DNA from: Pseudofabraea citricarpa | Lineage: Eukaryota > Ascomycota > Leotiomycetes > Helotiales > Dermateaceae | Direction: 5' to 3' | Length of the DNA: 64,000 bases | Assembly: GCA_029641185.1 (NCBI GenBank) | Contig: JAPWGK010000012.1 | Coordinates: forward strand, 992,001-1,056,000 | Part shown: positions 53,753 through 64,000 of the stretch, in pieces | Position numbering within the stretch: position 1 is the first letter of the stretch | Layout: the number at the start of each line of letters is the position of its first letter | Program-made: the position numbers and the translations under genes | Notes under the pieces: generated by a model | Seen by the model: the letters and a program-made list of their open reading frames with translations, nothing else | The model's database searches: none | What the model was told of the DNA's origin: nothing

Positions 53753-56700
53753 ATGCTTTTGACTCAGTCGCAATCAGCCATCTTTTCCCAGCAGAACGTT
53801 CCATCTCTGAGCTCATACAAGTCCAACCACATCGTCACCAGCACAACCGTCCCCGAAGAATCCCCACCGAACACCACGACCCCTCTCCGTCACCGCAGCC
53901 AGAGTCAGTCAGGCTGGAATTCAAGTCTCCCCCACGCCAGAGCAGCGAGCTCGAACGCTACGGCACATCTAACCTCCCAAGACTTGATGAATGGGCTTCT
54001 GGGCAATACCCCGCCGCCGGTCATGTATGTGCGAGCGCTTTACGACTACGAGGCCGACGACCGAACGAGTCTGAGCTTTCACGAAGGGGATATTATTCAG
54101 GTCATCACGCAGCTAGAAAGTGGATGGTGGGATGGAGTCATCAATGGCGTACGAGGCTGGTTTCCTAGCAACTATTGCCAGGCAATCAGCAATCCTGAGA
54201 ATGTCACCGAGAACTCTCACAACGGCACGAGGGGTTTTATGGACGACGAAGACGAGGAGGATGAGGAGGACGTAGAAGACGGAGAAGAGTACGAAGAACA
54301 ATACGAAGAGGAGGAGGATGATTCTGAGCGCGATGATACAACTCAACTACCCATGGAAGGGACAAGCAAGGTTGAGAAGACTAGGGCTGATTTTTGGATA
54401 CCGCAAGCCACTCCTGATGGCCGACTATTTTATTTCAATACCGAAACAGGTGAAAGTAGTATGGAGTTGCCTCTGGAATCGCCATCTTCTGTTACAGAAA
54501 ACGGACCGCGTGATCGCATGAACGTAAACATTCCTGATAAAACCAGACCGCCTCCAGAAATGATGGCAAGAGGCTATATACAAGATGAAGAAGATGAGTC
54601 GGATGGGAATTCTGCTTCTGAATTAGAAGGGGAGTCGCTGATGATGGCTTCAAGAAGCTCATTGGTGAATTTTGCATTCCCATGGCATGTTGAGTATGTG
54701 CTAACAAACTATTCTAGCCCCGAAAGCGGCGCTCACCTCTTAGTGAAGGTGTATCTCCTGCAACATCTATGGATTCCATTAACAATGGCATGTCTCCGCT
54801 CCAAAGACAGCGAGCCGACACATTCTCTAACATATCCAACACGGGCGCAACTCCTATGTCTGCAAATGGTCCATCCACTACTTCCTTTACCCAACCCTCG
54901 GGCAACCCTCCACATGCTGCAACACTCCCTCGTTCCTTCTTTGACGATGGTTCTGCCGCTCCACTTACCTGGAATCGACTTGTTAGCAATATGAAGAGAG
55001 CAGTAGAGAGATATCGTGAAGCGATCAACAATGGAGATCGCTCTGAGTACGTCCGCCGTGCCGAAGACATTTCTGATCACCTTAGACTACTTTTGGCAGC
55101 AGGCTCAGGCACAACGGACAATCATTCAGGCCAGCCATCCATTATTTCTACTAACAAGGCATTATATCCACATTTTAGGGACATGATGTCAAAATTCTCT
55201 AAACTGGTCATCTCTTCGCACATTGCACAGGCCGATTGGCCGAATGCAGAATCCTATCAAAAGTGCCTACAAGAAGCAGATGGCGTACTTCTAGGCGTCT
55301 TTAGTTATGTTGAGGTTGCAAGACAACAACGAGGCGAGGACACTCCCCGTCTTTGGCCCGGTTTTGTAATTGGCAGCACTGTGGGTGGCAGTTGGCAGAA
55401 TAATGGGCTCGGCTCAAAGGATCCGATGGCATCAAATTTCTTGGAGGATGACGAGAGTTTTGCAGAGCCATCAGCAATTCTCGATGCAAAACTGAGTGAA
55501 CGCTTAGACGACTTGAAACGCATGTTGATATCCAGTATCAGAAAGTTGGAGGAGCATCTCATTGTCACAGAAAAAATCGTCACGCCCTATCGGCACGAGG
55601 TGATTGGCAATAATGTCTGCGCAGCAGCTACGAAGGTCTTAGAGATGTTCAAACCATGGGTTGCTGCCGTCGAGTCAATAAACCTTTCATCGCTGGGCAA
55701 CAGCTTCCAAAACCCCCAACTAGTTGATTTTGCTGCATATAAGCAAGGCCTGTATGACAACATATCAGACTTACTACTAGGATGTCAAGCCGTAGCAGGA
55801 CCCCTCGGCGACGAATGGGCCGAAGTACGAGGTGAACCTCTTGAGGCACGATTAAATTATGTTCGGCAATGCTGCGGAGCTTTGGAAACCAATTCCTCAC
55901 ATATTGGCTTTGCACTTCAACTCTTGGGCGAACAAGTGCAAATGGCATCACAACAACAGGAGCGACCACCCACGAGGGATGATATCCGTTCGCGAGATCC
56001 TAGAAGGGTGGAAAGCTTACCATACGAGCGTACCCATCAACGAAACGAATCTCGTCAAAACCAAGGATTGAGGCCCCCTGGGTTGGCTCAAATTGGACAA
56101 ACCCAGTCTTATCAAGATGGAGACCCAGCCGCAAACTATCGTAAAGGTGAAAACTCCAAGGTTCGGAAGTTCTTTGGTGAGGATCCCATACGTCGAGAGC
56201 AGCAAGATGAGACGCCGGACTGCCTGAAGCTTGATCATGAAGATGACATCGCATTCGATACTAAAGTTCAACCTCCGATCTTGAAGGGTGGTACACTCAT
56301 AGCACTAGTCGAGCAACTCACGCGCCATGATAAGCTTGACTCGAACTTTAACAATACCTTTTTGCTCACCTATCGATCGTTTACCAGTGCGAGAGAACTA
56401 TTCGAGTTATTGGTAAAGCGGTTCCAGGTTCAGCCACCTGAAGGCATGGCTCAATCCGACTACGAAATCTGGCGGGATCGAAAACAGAAACCCATTCGGT
56501 TCCGTGTTGTTAACATCCTCAAGAGTTGGTTTGACAACTTTTGGATGGAAGATCAGAGTGATGATACCAAGACACTTATCCGCGAGGTGTACACCTTTGC
56601 CAGGGATACTGTCAAGACTACCGAGACCCCTGGCTCTGGGCCATTGATGACCGTCTTAGAGCAACGCCTGCGTGGCCAAGATACAACAAACAAGCGCCTG

Positions 56701-57769
56701 GTTCTCACACTGAGCCAGAATGCACCACAACCAATAATGCCCAAGAATATGAAGAAGCTTAAGTTTTTGGATATCGATGTCACTGAATTTGCACGCCAAT
56801 TGACTATTGTTGAATCTAAATTGTACGGTAAGATCAAGCCTACAGAGTGCTTGAACAAGACTTGGCAAAAGAAAATTGGCGAAAACGATCCCGAACCAGC
56901 ACCAAATGTCAAAGCTCTGATTCTCCACTCGAACCAGTTGACGAACTGGGTTGCTGAGATGATCTTGACACAACTAGATGTGAAGAAAAGAGTAGTGGTT
57001 ATCAAGCACTTCGTTCTTGTTGCAGATGTAGGTTGCAAAGCGTAAATCTGGAGATAATTTCTAACGTATTACAGAAATGCCGCTCTTTAAACAACTATTC
57101 GACTCTCACATCAATCATCTCTGCGCTTGGTACTGCACCAATTCATCGCCTGAAGCGCACATGGGATCAAGTTCCTGCGAAGACTATCGCTGTTCTCGAG
57201 TCAATGCGACGACTGATGGGAAGCACCAAGAACTTTGGCGAATATCGTGAAAGCCTGCATTTAGCTAACCCTCCATGCATTCCCTTCTTTGGTGAGTTCC
57301 TGCTGGGAGTTCTTCTGTAGCCTCAATGCTAATATGAACAGGGGTGTACTTGACTGATTTAACCTTTATTGAAGATGGAATACCGTCCATCATCAAGAAG
57401 ACTACATTGATCAACTTTGCCAAACGTGCTAAGACAGCTGAAGTCATTCGTGACATACAGCAGTATCAAAATGTGCCATATCCCTTGACACCGGTAGTGG
57501 AGCTACAAGATTATATCTTGAGTAATATGCAGGCTGCTGGGGATGTGCATGAGATGTACGACAAGAGCTTGGCTGTTGAACCACGTGAGAGAGAAGACGA
57601 GAAAATTGTGAGGTATGTTAAGTTGAACGTCGTATCACCCTATGGCGGCTTCTATCAGTAGTCATACTGGATAGTATCAGGGGCTTGCGTGGCCTCGTAA
57701 GCTCAAGAAAACAATATACTTACTTGTCTTTGTGAATCCAGGGTGCTAGCCGAGTCAGGTTTCCTATGA
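53753..57769 (+). CDS. Cdc25-type Ras guanine nucleotide exchange factor
   Basis: Five exons, join(53753..54664,54718..57027,57075..57291,57342..57612,57742..57769), 1245 aa. It loads GTP on Ras and so activates adenylate cyclase/cAMP and MAPK signalling from the plasma membrane. Domains in order: an SH3 domain (about 90-146, ALYDYEADD...WWDGVINGVRGWFPSNY), a strongly acidic tract (about 163-196), a WW-like motif (about 210-240, with DGRLFYFNTETGESS), a long helical middle region, the RasGEF N-motif (about 815-930, ILKGGTLIALVEQLTRHD) and the catalytic RasGEF domain (about 984-1230, LDIDVTEFARQLTIVESKLYGKI...LTFIEDGIPS). The last exon is only 28 nt (VLAESGFL, then stop), reached by a 129-nt intron, and would be missed by ORF calling. 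The other introns are 53, 47 and 50 nt. A 5.9-6.4 kb gene-free region precedes it. Confidence 0.93.
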
Positions 57770-59906
57770 ATACCCCCACTGTTCAACATTTCCGGGCAGA
57801 ATACAATAAGTGGTTAATATATAACACACCACGCCAAACGATATATGACGAGACGACCCAACTTCATGTCACATAACCGCATAATTGGTCAACGAGGTCA
57901 GCACGTCACTACAAATGGATGCCATTTTGTCCCAGGACAATGGGCATTTGTCTGATTCAATAGCATGCATGCAGGTAGAAGGCATTATTATCAAGGATCT
58001 CCACGAATGAGATATGGCAAGGCGTTTTTTCTGTGTGTCTAAAACGCCCATTCTGGTGGGTTGGGATGGGCCGGGGCTACAACTATAGCAAAGGAGTTTA
58101 AAGGCCAAACCAATACCAATAGAATAACGTCTAACTCCTCAAGTATACAGCTCGACGGAAGCTCGGTCAAGCTTGCCGGTTGGCAAGATGAGGTTCGTAT
58201 TCCTTTGCCATACACGTAAGAAGCCAATTTGCAATGGTACCACGTTCCTACGCCCTGGATTATCTTCCAGACGGGCATACCAGCAGATCCGGAAGATAAC
58301 CGAAAGAACTGGGCCCTTTCCATATTACCCCCCTCGTCCCCCCTATGTCCGGTTAAACAACCAATGCGGGGATACTTCACCAACGCACGAGATGGTTGCA
58401 GAAGACGCGACCGAAGTGGCACGTGTGCATGTGCATATGCCTCTTGTCAAGCCATCTCTCGCCCATGCTTCCATTCTTCCATGCCCATGTCATACCCCAG
58501 ATTTAATGATGTGATGTGATTTGATTACTCTCCGCCAAGTCTCCTGGTCTCACTCGCATGACTAGGAATGATTGCCGAATCCGGTCTACAAATCCACCTG
58601 TCACGTCTTTCTTGCTGCAGTCATCACTGGTATTTCCTTGGTTGCGAGATTTGTTGGTTGTGTTCGCATGTGAAGGCAGGGGGGTTCTCCTTCTGATTCT
58701 GATAATGCTGGTAATGGGTTTTGTTGGGCTGCACGTGATTCGCAGTCATGTCCATGATAATACGGTACGAAAGTTCTCTGAGATCTCAAAGTCGGGGTAT
58801 TCAGTGGTGCAAAACTACGCTGGCTGGGTTCTGGATACAGTACCGCGTCGTTGTGGTCGTGGTGTATGGCGTTTCGTACGGGCTAGTCTTCAGATACTCC
58901 TAAATAGGCTGGCGGAGTATCTGTCGGGGACGTCGTCGGGGTTCAAAAAGCTCTTGTTGCTGTTGCTTTGCTACCTGAATAATCCAGTAGCCAGTAGCCA
59001 CGAGAAGCAATCTAGGTTTCATTTCTTGTCTCGGTGGCGCGCCCCTGGAGACCTCCCTGCATGTCCACTGCACACGACTGCACGCCAGTTGAAACATCCC
59101 CGGATTTTGTTTCGCGGCGGGTTTTATTGCTGTGTGGGAGTGGGAGAAGGAGGAGGAGGGGAGGGTCGATATACCTCGGTTGCTTGGCTTGTGAGTTCCG
59201 GTACGGGAGGTGTTTTGTTCGGTTCGGGTTTGTTGGTTTGTGCCGAGGAGAGGCGGAGTGGCCAGTGGCATCATCATAGTGCTCCGTCCTCTATGCTCTT
59301 CTTCCCCGTGGTGTTTTCCTGTCGGTTATGGTGTTTTTGGTTCTTGCCGTACTGCCTCGGAGTCTGAAGGTGGAGGTGAAGGTGAAGATGTCACTTAGTT
59401 CATAAGAGTCTTGCTTGTCGAGTGATGATCTAGAGCTGCGTTGTGAGAGGTACCTATGGAGTACTGTACTTTTGAAAGTGTTAGGTTTGGGGATCGTGCT
59501 TTCAAATCTCAACCCGATCAATCTTGAGGTTTCAAGATTTCTTTCCTTGCGAATACCTTTGTCGTGTTGAAATGTCCAATACGGCTTGCATGTAGGTTGA
59601 GCTTAAATATGTTTGCTCGAGCAAGCATTTCTAATATACTTCTGAGAAACAGAACGCTAGTTTTCACTAGATGGTATTGGAGAACTTCATACTCGGTAGA
59701 AAGACACTACACTTGCAATTCTACTTGTCACTCTATTGACAAAACTCATCAAATAAACAATGTCGATACAGTCAAGTGTGAAGTCACTCAGTGGCTCCTT
59801 CCCAAATTTTACAGTTCACTCACTTATCAACCTTCAAGGTCCCCAATCTCCCCAATCTCCTTTTCATCTCCACAGCCACTTATATCTTACCCAAAACGTA
59901 TTCATA
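57770..59906. other. Intergenic region, mostly without recognised genes
   Basis: This 2.1 kb lies downstream of the RasGEF gene. It includes TACAGTA at about 58842 and TACTGTA at about 59463. One long ORF (58558-59367) is listed separately; the rest shows nothing. Confidence 0.55.
58558..59367 (+). CDS. Doubtful ORF, small putative membrane protein
   Basis: A 269-codon uninterrupted frame with one good hydrophobic segment (LLLILIMLVMGFVGLHVI, about 45-62) and Gly/Arg/Trp-rich remainder. No family is recognised. The long Gly-rich and Cys-rich stretches and the absence of an acidic/basic balance like the neighbours make chance likely in this TG-rich sequence. Retained because no other feature explains the region. 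Confidence 0.2.
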   Translation: MTRNDCRIRSTNPPVTSFLLQSSLVFPWLRDLLVVFACEGRGVLLLILIMLVMGFVGLHVIRSHVHDNTVRKFSEISKSGYSVVQNYAGWVLDTVPRRCGRGVWRFVRASLQILLNRLAEYLSGTSSGFKKLLLLLLCYLNNPVASSHEKQSRFHFLSRWRAPGDLPACPLHTTARQLKHPRILFRGGFYCCVGVGEGGGGEGRYTSVAWLVSSGTGGVLFGSGLLVCAEERRSGQWHHHSAPSSMLFFPVVFSCRLWCFWFLPYCLGV

Positions 59907-60904
59907 ATGCCAAAAACTCCACTCCCAATATCCTATAGAGCCGCAGCCGCAGCTGCGCATAGACGTAAACTGATCTTGGAAGCGCGTAAGAAGCAACTCA
60001 AGGAATCGAAGCCGCAGAGCGTACGACTTCCTTTCCCAGGAGCAATCGCGAGACGTTTGAGATATCTTGAAAAGACATCGCCAACGCTCCAGAGGTCTAC
60101 TTTTGAGGGCCAGGAAATCAAGCCTGGGAGTACCCCGGATATAGATAAAGATATAGAGAAGCGGATCGTGGAAGTATGTTACAGAACTCCGAGTAGACGC
60201 TGAGTCAGTCCCTAAAGATGATTAGGAACCCTGGGATCGCCCGGAGACTAGGAACCCGCCTGAGACAGAACTTGAAGCCGGAAAGACACATTCTGTAGCA
60301 AAGAAAACACCTCCTAGCTTTTCGTATCTCCACCGACCTCCTGTCAAGAGTACTGCTGACTAGTAATAGCATGCCGCATTCCGCAACGGTTAAATTCGTT
60401 TTTGAAAAGCGAGAATTCGTGGTTTATACAGCCTGGGTGGAGTATTATTTACCTGGACTTATTCCAAGCCCGGGAATACAGGTTATCCGCCTTGCTAAGG
60501 ACTGCAAGTTACCATATTTTGGAACTTTGGTCAATTGGCTCTACACACAGACTCTTTTCGATGAAGACGGTCAGCCTATTTGTCAGACCAATGCAATTGC
60601 TCACTGGTGGTATGGAAAGCGTTGGAAAATACCACGACTACAAAACCAGGCCCTCCTGGCATTGGACGAGAAATTAATGAAGGTCAGCCTCCGGATAGCA
60701 ATCGTAAAATTCGTTTGGTCAGTTGCTGGCGAGGACGACCCCATGTTAGCTTACTTGGTAGAGCACTGCGCTGCCCATTCTGATCCAATCACCAGAGCTG
60801 AAGTCGAGTTGACGCTTCCTGTGGCCGTGAAAAAAAAGATCGCACTCGCTAGAACCTCCGTTGTTGAAAAGAGAGACTGCCGGGAGTTTTTTGTAAAGGA
60901 ATGA
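59907..60904 (+). CDS. Degenerate BTB/POZ-like protein of unknown function
   Basis: Proposed three-exon model, join(59907..60173,60226..60323,60364..60904), 301 aa. The first exon is Arg/Lys/Ala-rich (SYRAAAAAAHRRKLILEARKKQ), the second short and Pro-rich. The third holds a BTB-like region: KFVFEKREFVVYTAWVEYYLPGL, then LPYFGTLVNWLYTQTL, then WWYGKRWKIPRLQNQALLALDEKL, which mirrors the strand/helix, W-L-Y-T and cell-like I-P-x-L-Q-N segments of fungal BTB proteins. Intron 1 (52 nt) is ordinary. Intron 2 would be only 40 nt (gtatct...ctgactag), shorter than any other here, but it removes a stop and joins the frames. Alternative: two separate small genes, the first ending at the TAG of 60361-60363 and the second starting at the ATG of 60371. 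Function and partner unknown. Confidence 0.55.
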
Positions 60905-61310
60905 GCTTCCTTACTTGATTCTTCTTGGTTGGTTAAGACTATCAAAATATGTTCGGAAGAGGGGATGATGTCTACTTACTCATGGTTCGTGGAAACATAA
61001 CTCCATTCAAATATGACTATTAAAGTCACTTTGGTCTAAAGCGTGCAGTCAACTTTATAATTGAGATGGTTTTTTTCTTCGTTGAATATAACCAAGATGG
61101 CGGTGATGAATCCTTCCGTATTATTTTGCTCGCATAACCGATTTTCTAAAGATGGCTAGGTTTTCTCATGTTGTCTCATTCTGATCTGGTGCATCTCCTG
61201 GTATCAGAGCTGTGTACAACACTTGTATGTTTAAGTTCCCCTTTAGTTCTTAGTACGCGATATTCAAGAACCTTTCTGGCATAGTAGACCCGGAAACCAA
61301 ATATTGGAAT
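60905..61310. other. Convergent intergenic gap, no gene seen
   Basis: A 406-base AT-rich stretch between the BTB-like and JmjC gene 3' ends; likely 3' UTRs. Confidence 0.6.
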
Positions 61311-62499
61311 CTAATCATTTGATAAAGTGACGCTACGGACGAAATTGCATAATGGATAAAAGCTGCCCGAGAACTCCATATCATACCTGCACAATTAGCA
61401 GACGTACAAAAGCTTTGCGAGTATAACCTTACCAGTAATTCACAGCACAGCATAACCCTTCATCTGAGCAGGATTGTGAGACTTTGTGATACCTGACATG
61501 GTTAGACAGGAGACTCGTAATTCGAATGGAAACATACCATATTGCTGGTAGATACAGCATATCGCCTGGCTCTAAAGTGACTCTGACGGGATTGACCAAG
61601 CTCGAATACCGCGTTGCATTCTCCTTGGGACGATCCGGATCCCAGGTAGCAAAAGGAACGTTGTCCCCGTCTTCAAGATTTACATTCAATGCTCCCTCTT
61701 TCTCCCTCACATACCCAGCAGGTCTCAACTCCTTCTCATTCACACATGGCATAGCCACCGGAGGCAGAAGAACGAAGTGTTTCTGGCCAATGATCTGAAC
61801 ATAGACATTCTCATAATTGTCCTTATGCAGAGCCGTGACGCTGCGTGAGTTTCCGATCCAGAGATTGATGGCTTCGGGCTCTTGCTGCAATGCTATCCTT
61901 GCCCAGGAAATGTCTTTCTCGACGCCGGAGAAGAGAGACAGATACTCGTTGCGGAGGTTGTCGTTTTGGGTTTGTGCGTACCTCACTTCTCCCGCCGATT
62001 CTGGAGAAGAAAAAAGTTCTTGGTCGGTGATATACGATAGGAAGGAAGAGAAGGGCTGAGGTTCTTCCCATGGCTTAACGAAAACCGTCTCCCCTTCGTG
62101 TTGGAGAGGCGAATCGGCATTCCTAACTAATTCCTCAATAAATCAAGTCCACAATAAAAGAATGAAAACGGGAAACGTGCTTATCAGATCGCCATTTCGT
62201 GTTCTGGAAATCGACTGTGAATATAGTCTCACTCACCCTTTTGGCGTCACAGCAACATTCACTTCCTCGTCTCCTAGAATGGACTTTAGAACTGAAGCAT
62301 CCCAGGTCCTCGTCGCTTCCCAATCCCGAGCTCCCCCGCGCACAACGAACGGTCGGTTCTGAGCAACATAGCGCATAAATTCCAGGGCGGATGGGACTTC
62401 GTCGAGCTCGGTAATCAGGGGGCTGTTGAGCTCGTCATAGGTGCGAAGTAAGACTCTCAAAGGATCTTCTGCTTCTTCTTTTGCTTTCTGCATCTTCAA
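61311..62499 (-). CDS. JMJD7-like JmjC-domain protein
   Basis: Four exons, complement(join(61311..61386,61433..61492,61538..62122,62237..62499)), 327 aa. It is a 2-oxoglutarate/Fe(II) oxygenase of the cupin-8/JmjC group; animal JMJD7 hydroxylates lysine in DRG GTPases, so a (3S)-lysyl hydroxylase role is suggested. Iron ligands are visible as H187-K-D189 (ALHKDNYENVYVQIIGQKHF) and H285 in WYHKVSQS; a 2OG-binding Lys is plausible at QKHF. The signature segments NADSPLQHEGETVFVKPWEEPQPF and CCAVNYWYDMEFSG match JMJD7. Introns are 114, 45 and 46 nt; the last two flank a 60-nt exon carrying the distal His. The start could also be the Met at 62493 (two residues shorter). Exon 4 ends in a short tail (VRSVTLSND). 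Confidence 0.85.
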
Positions 62500-63181
62500 G
62501 AAAGAGGAGTGGTGATTTTCTGGTGCTTGAGATCATGATGTTTTCGTTCGCTTGGGAATGGGACCTTGAGGGTTCTTGTGCTGTGAGCCTTGGGTTTTAG
62601 GCTTGAGGTCGCTAAAGCTCTCGCCCCCCTCTCAGGGGTTAATCGCTAACAGATCAAGAATCTTTACCACGCCTAAACTCTATCCTATTTCTTTTTCAAG
62701 AGACAGTTGAGTTGATATGGCAATCGATGAGACGAGATATTAACCAGTTGTTAGTGCCTAGGTAGGTTTAAGACTTCTCATTAAGTTCTGTCTTTAGATA
62801 CCTACTTTATCTCAGATTCGGTGACCAAATTTCTCTGGTGATAGTTGATCGGATGCATTCCATTTGAACAACATTCTTGTCAACTAAATACCACCGCTTC
62901 GGCTTTCCTTTCACAGACACGCATTCCATCCAACTCACAGCTTCCCGTTGAGATAATATGAGATAACATGAGATAACCACGAATTGGACTTCAACCATCG
63001 CATGAGTAATAGTGTCGGAACACGAGAATCTAAGCCATTCCCAATCTGGGAGGTATATGCGGATAGTGGGGTAGAAGATGGCGATGGCCCACGATAAGCT
63101 CATGACATAAAATGCCTGGATGCCCATCTTCCAAATTGTTGCTATATTCCTCCCACTCGCAACCTTCTCCTCCGGGCCATC
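62500..63181. promoter_or_regulatory. Divergent promoter between JmjC and copper amine oxidase genes
   Basis: This 680-base gap has no repeats of note. A minus-strand 106-codon frame (62807-63127) lacks a supported structure and overlaps the promoter, so it was not accepted. Confidence 0.55.
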
Positions 63182-64000
63182 ATGTCAACTGCACAAGTTC
63201 TTCCGATCGTGGGTGGAAAGGAGTTGCCAGCTCAACATCCTCTAGGACCCTTGACGGCCGCTGAGATCACTGAGAGTGCCAGATTAATCAAGGGTTTCTG
63301 GCCGGGTGCAACAGATATTCAATTCAAGAGCATTACCTTGCAAGAGCCCAAGAAGACCGATCTTGTTCCCTTCCTTGCTGCGGAACATGGCGGCTCTCAA
63401 TTGCCTGCGGTAGAGCGACGCAGTTTTGTTGTTTATTACATCCGCAATACAGTACGTACTTCGGGTTATAAGGTTACTTGAGTGGTACTAAAGAGGCACC
63501 GTCACAGGATAAACTTCACGAAGCCATTGTTAGCTTGAGCCTGGGGAAAGTCGAGAGTAACCTTCGCCTGGGTCCCAACGTACACAGTAATGCCGATGGA
63601 GACGAGATCATACAGGTGGAGAAGATTGCTCTAGAAGACCCCCGAGTCAAGGCAGAGATTGCTAAACTCTGTCTCCCGGAAGGAACTGTGGTTATTAGTG
63701 ACCCTTGGATCTATGGTATGTTTCAAAACAAAGAAATCAGAGAGCATTTGGTTGACACAACACAGGCTCTGATGGAATTGACGATGGACTTTTCACTGAT
63801 GCCAAAAGAATGTTCCAATGCTTCCTTTACCTCTTGGACCCCAACAATTCTTCTGAGAAAGATAGCAATCACTATGCTATGCCTATCAGTATTTCTCCAG
63901 TCGTCAGTGCAGAGACTATGAAGGTCACTCGAATTGATTTCCTTCCAACGGGTGTTGATAACACCATTAAGGAGCCTTCTCCATACAAGGTCCAGCCGCC
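63182..64000 (+). CDS. Copper amine oxidase, 5' part (truncated by window end)
   Basis: Three exons visible, join(63182..63451,63508..63715,63766..>64000), 237 codons plus two bases, with introns of 56 and 50 nt. It is a copper/TPQ amine oxidase that deaminates primary amines to aldehydes with release of NH3 and H2O2. The N-terminal alpha-helical and alpha-beta N2 domain is present: HPLGPLTAAEITESARLIKGFWPG, ITLQEPKKTDLVPFLA, ERRSFVVYYIRNT, then after splicing DKLHEAIVSLSLG, PEGTVVISDPWIYGSDG, and RMFQCFLYLLD followed by HYAMPISISPVV. The N3 domain, the TPQ tyrosine and copper ligands lie beyond the window. Two of its frames look separate in ORF calling because the introns contain stops. Peroxisomal location is usual for this fungal type but its C-terminus is not visible. 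Confidence 0.88.

Noticed and set aside
62807..63127. 106-codon minus-strand ORF
   Set aside because: Sits in a divergent promoter, with no similarity or splice extension.
1..64000. Transposable elements or RIP-mutated islands
   Set aside because: No transposase or reverse transcriptase ORFs, no long terminal or inverted repeats noticed, and no strongly AT-rich block.
1..64000. tRNA or 5S rRNA genes
   Set aside because: I looked for B-box-like GGTTCGA sequences and the 5S start; matches lie in coding exons (for example near 18629 and 22559) and lack a cloverleaf.

Overview
The window is 64 kb of nuclear DNA from a filamentous ascomycete (Pezizomycotina). A Leotiomycetes-type fungus is my best guess, but that placement is an impression and not a test. 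The reasons are: protein-coding genes interrupted by short GT-AG introns (mostly 45-60 nt, with CTRAY-like branch points just before the acceptor), single-gene transcription units, fungal-only families (CHS7, DUF3533/Sng1-like, Clg1-like cyclin, C2H2 plus fungal_trans regulator, choline oxidase) and dispersed microsatellites. I found no transposon ORFs, no AT-rich RIP islands, no tRNA, no 5S rRNA and no CRISPR. All exon joins were built by hand from splice signals and family conservation, and every multi-exon CDS closes in frame.

Layout. 0-9 kb: a RING protein with two SUMO-interacting-like motifs, then a divergent choline oxidase / betaine aldehyde dehydrogenase pair (glycine betaine synthesis), then the chitin synthase export chaperone CHS7. 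9.2-18 kb: an almost gene-free stretch full of tetra- to heptanucleotide repeats and of a TACNGTA palindrome, leading into a Pho85-type cyclin (Clg1-like) at 18-20 kb. 20-24 kb: a convergent gap with a hairpin-rich segment, and an Sng1-like membrane protein.

24-40 kb is a compact housekeeping block: POL12 (DNA polymerase alpha B subunit, with an ACGCGT box upstream), MFAP1 (spliceosome), ALB1 (60S biogenesis), a membrane-anchored ubiquitin protease, SPB1 (rRNA 2'-O-methyltransferase), CDT2 (CRL4 receptor with two WDxR boxes) and a large-subunit catalase. 40-47 kb: a BTB-like protein, a membrane-tethered GH16 glycosidase and a C2H2/fungal_trans transcription factor. 47.3-53.8 kb is a second long, repeat-rich, gene-free promoter region lying between that transcription factor and a Cdc25-type Ras exchange factor (SH3, acidic tract, WW-like motif, RasGEF) at 53.8-57.8 kb. 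57.8-64 kb: a degenerate BTB-like protein, a JMJD7-like JmjC hydroxylase and the 5' part of a peroxisomal-type copper amine oxidase that runs off the window.

How the genes relate. Most neighbours are functionally unrelated. The one clear pathway cluster is choline oxidase plus betaine aldehyde dehydrogenase. The striking architectural feature is the contrast between tightly packed housekeeping genes (gaps of 120-450 bp) and regulators (cyclin, C2H2 factor, RasGEF) preceded by 6-9 kb of repeat-studded noncoding DNA. The least explained material in the window is in those two long regions.
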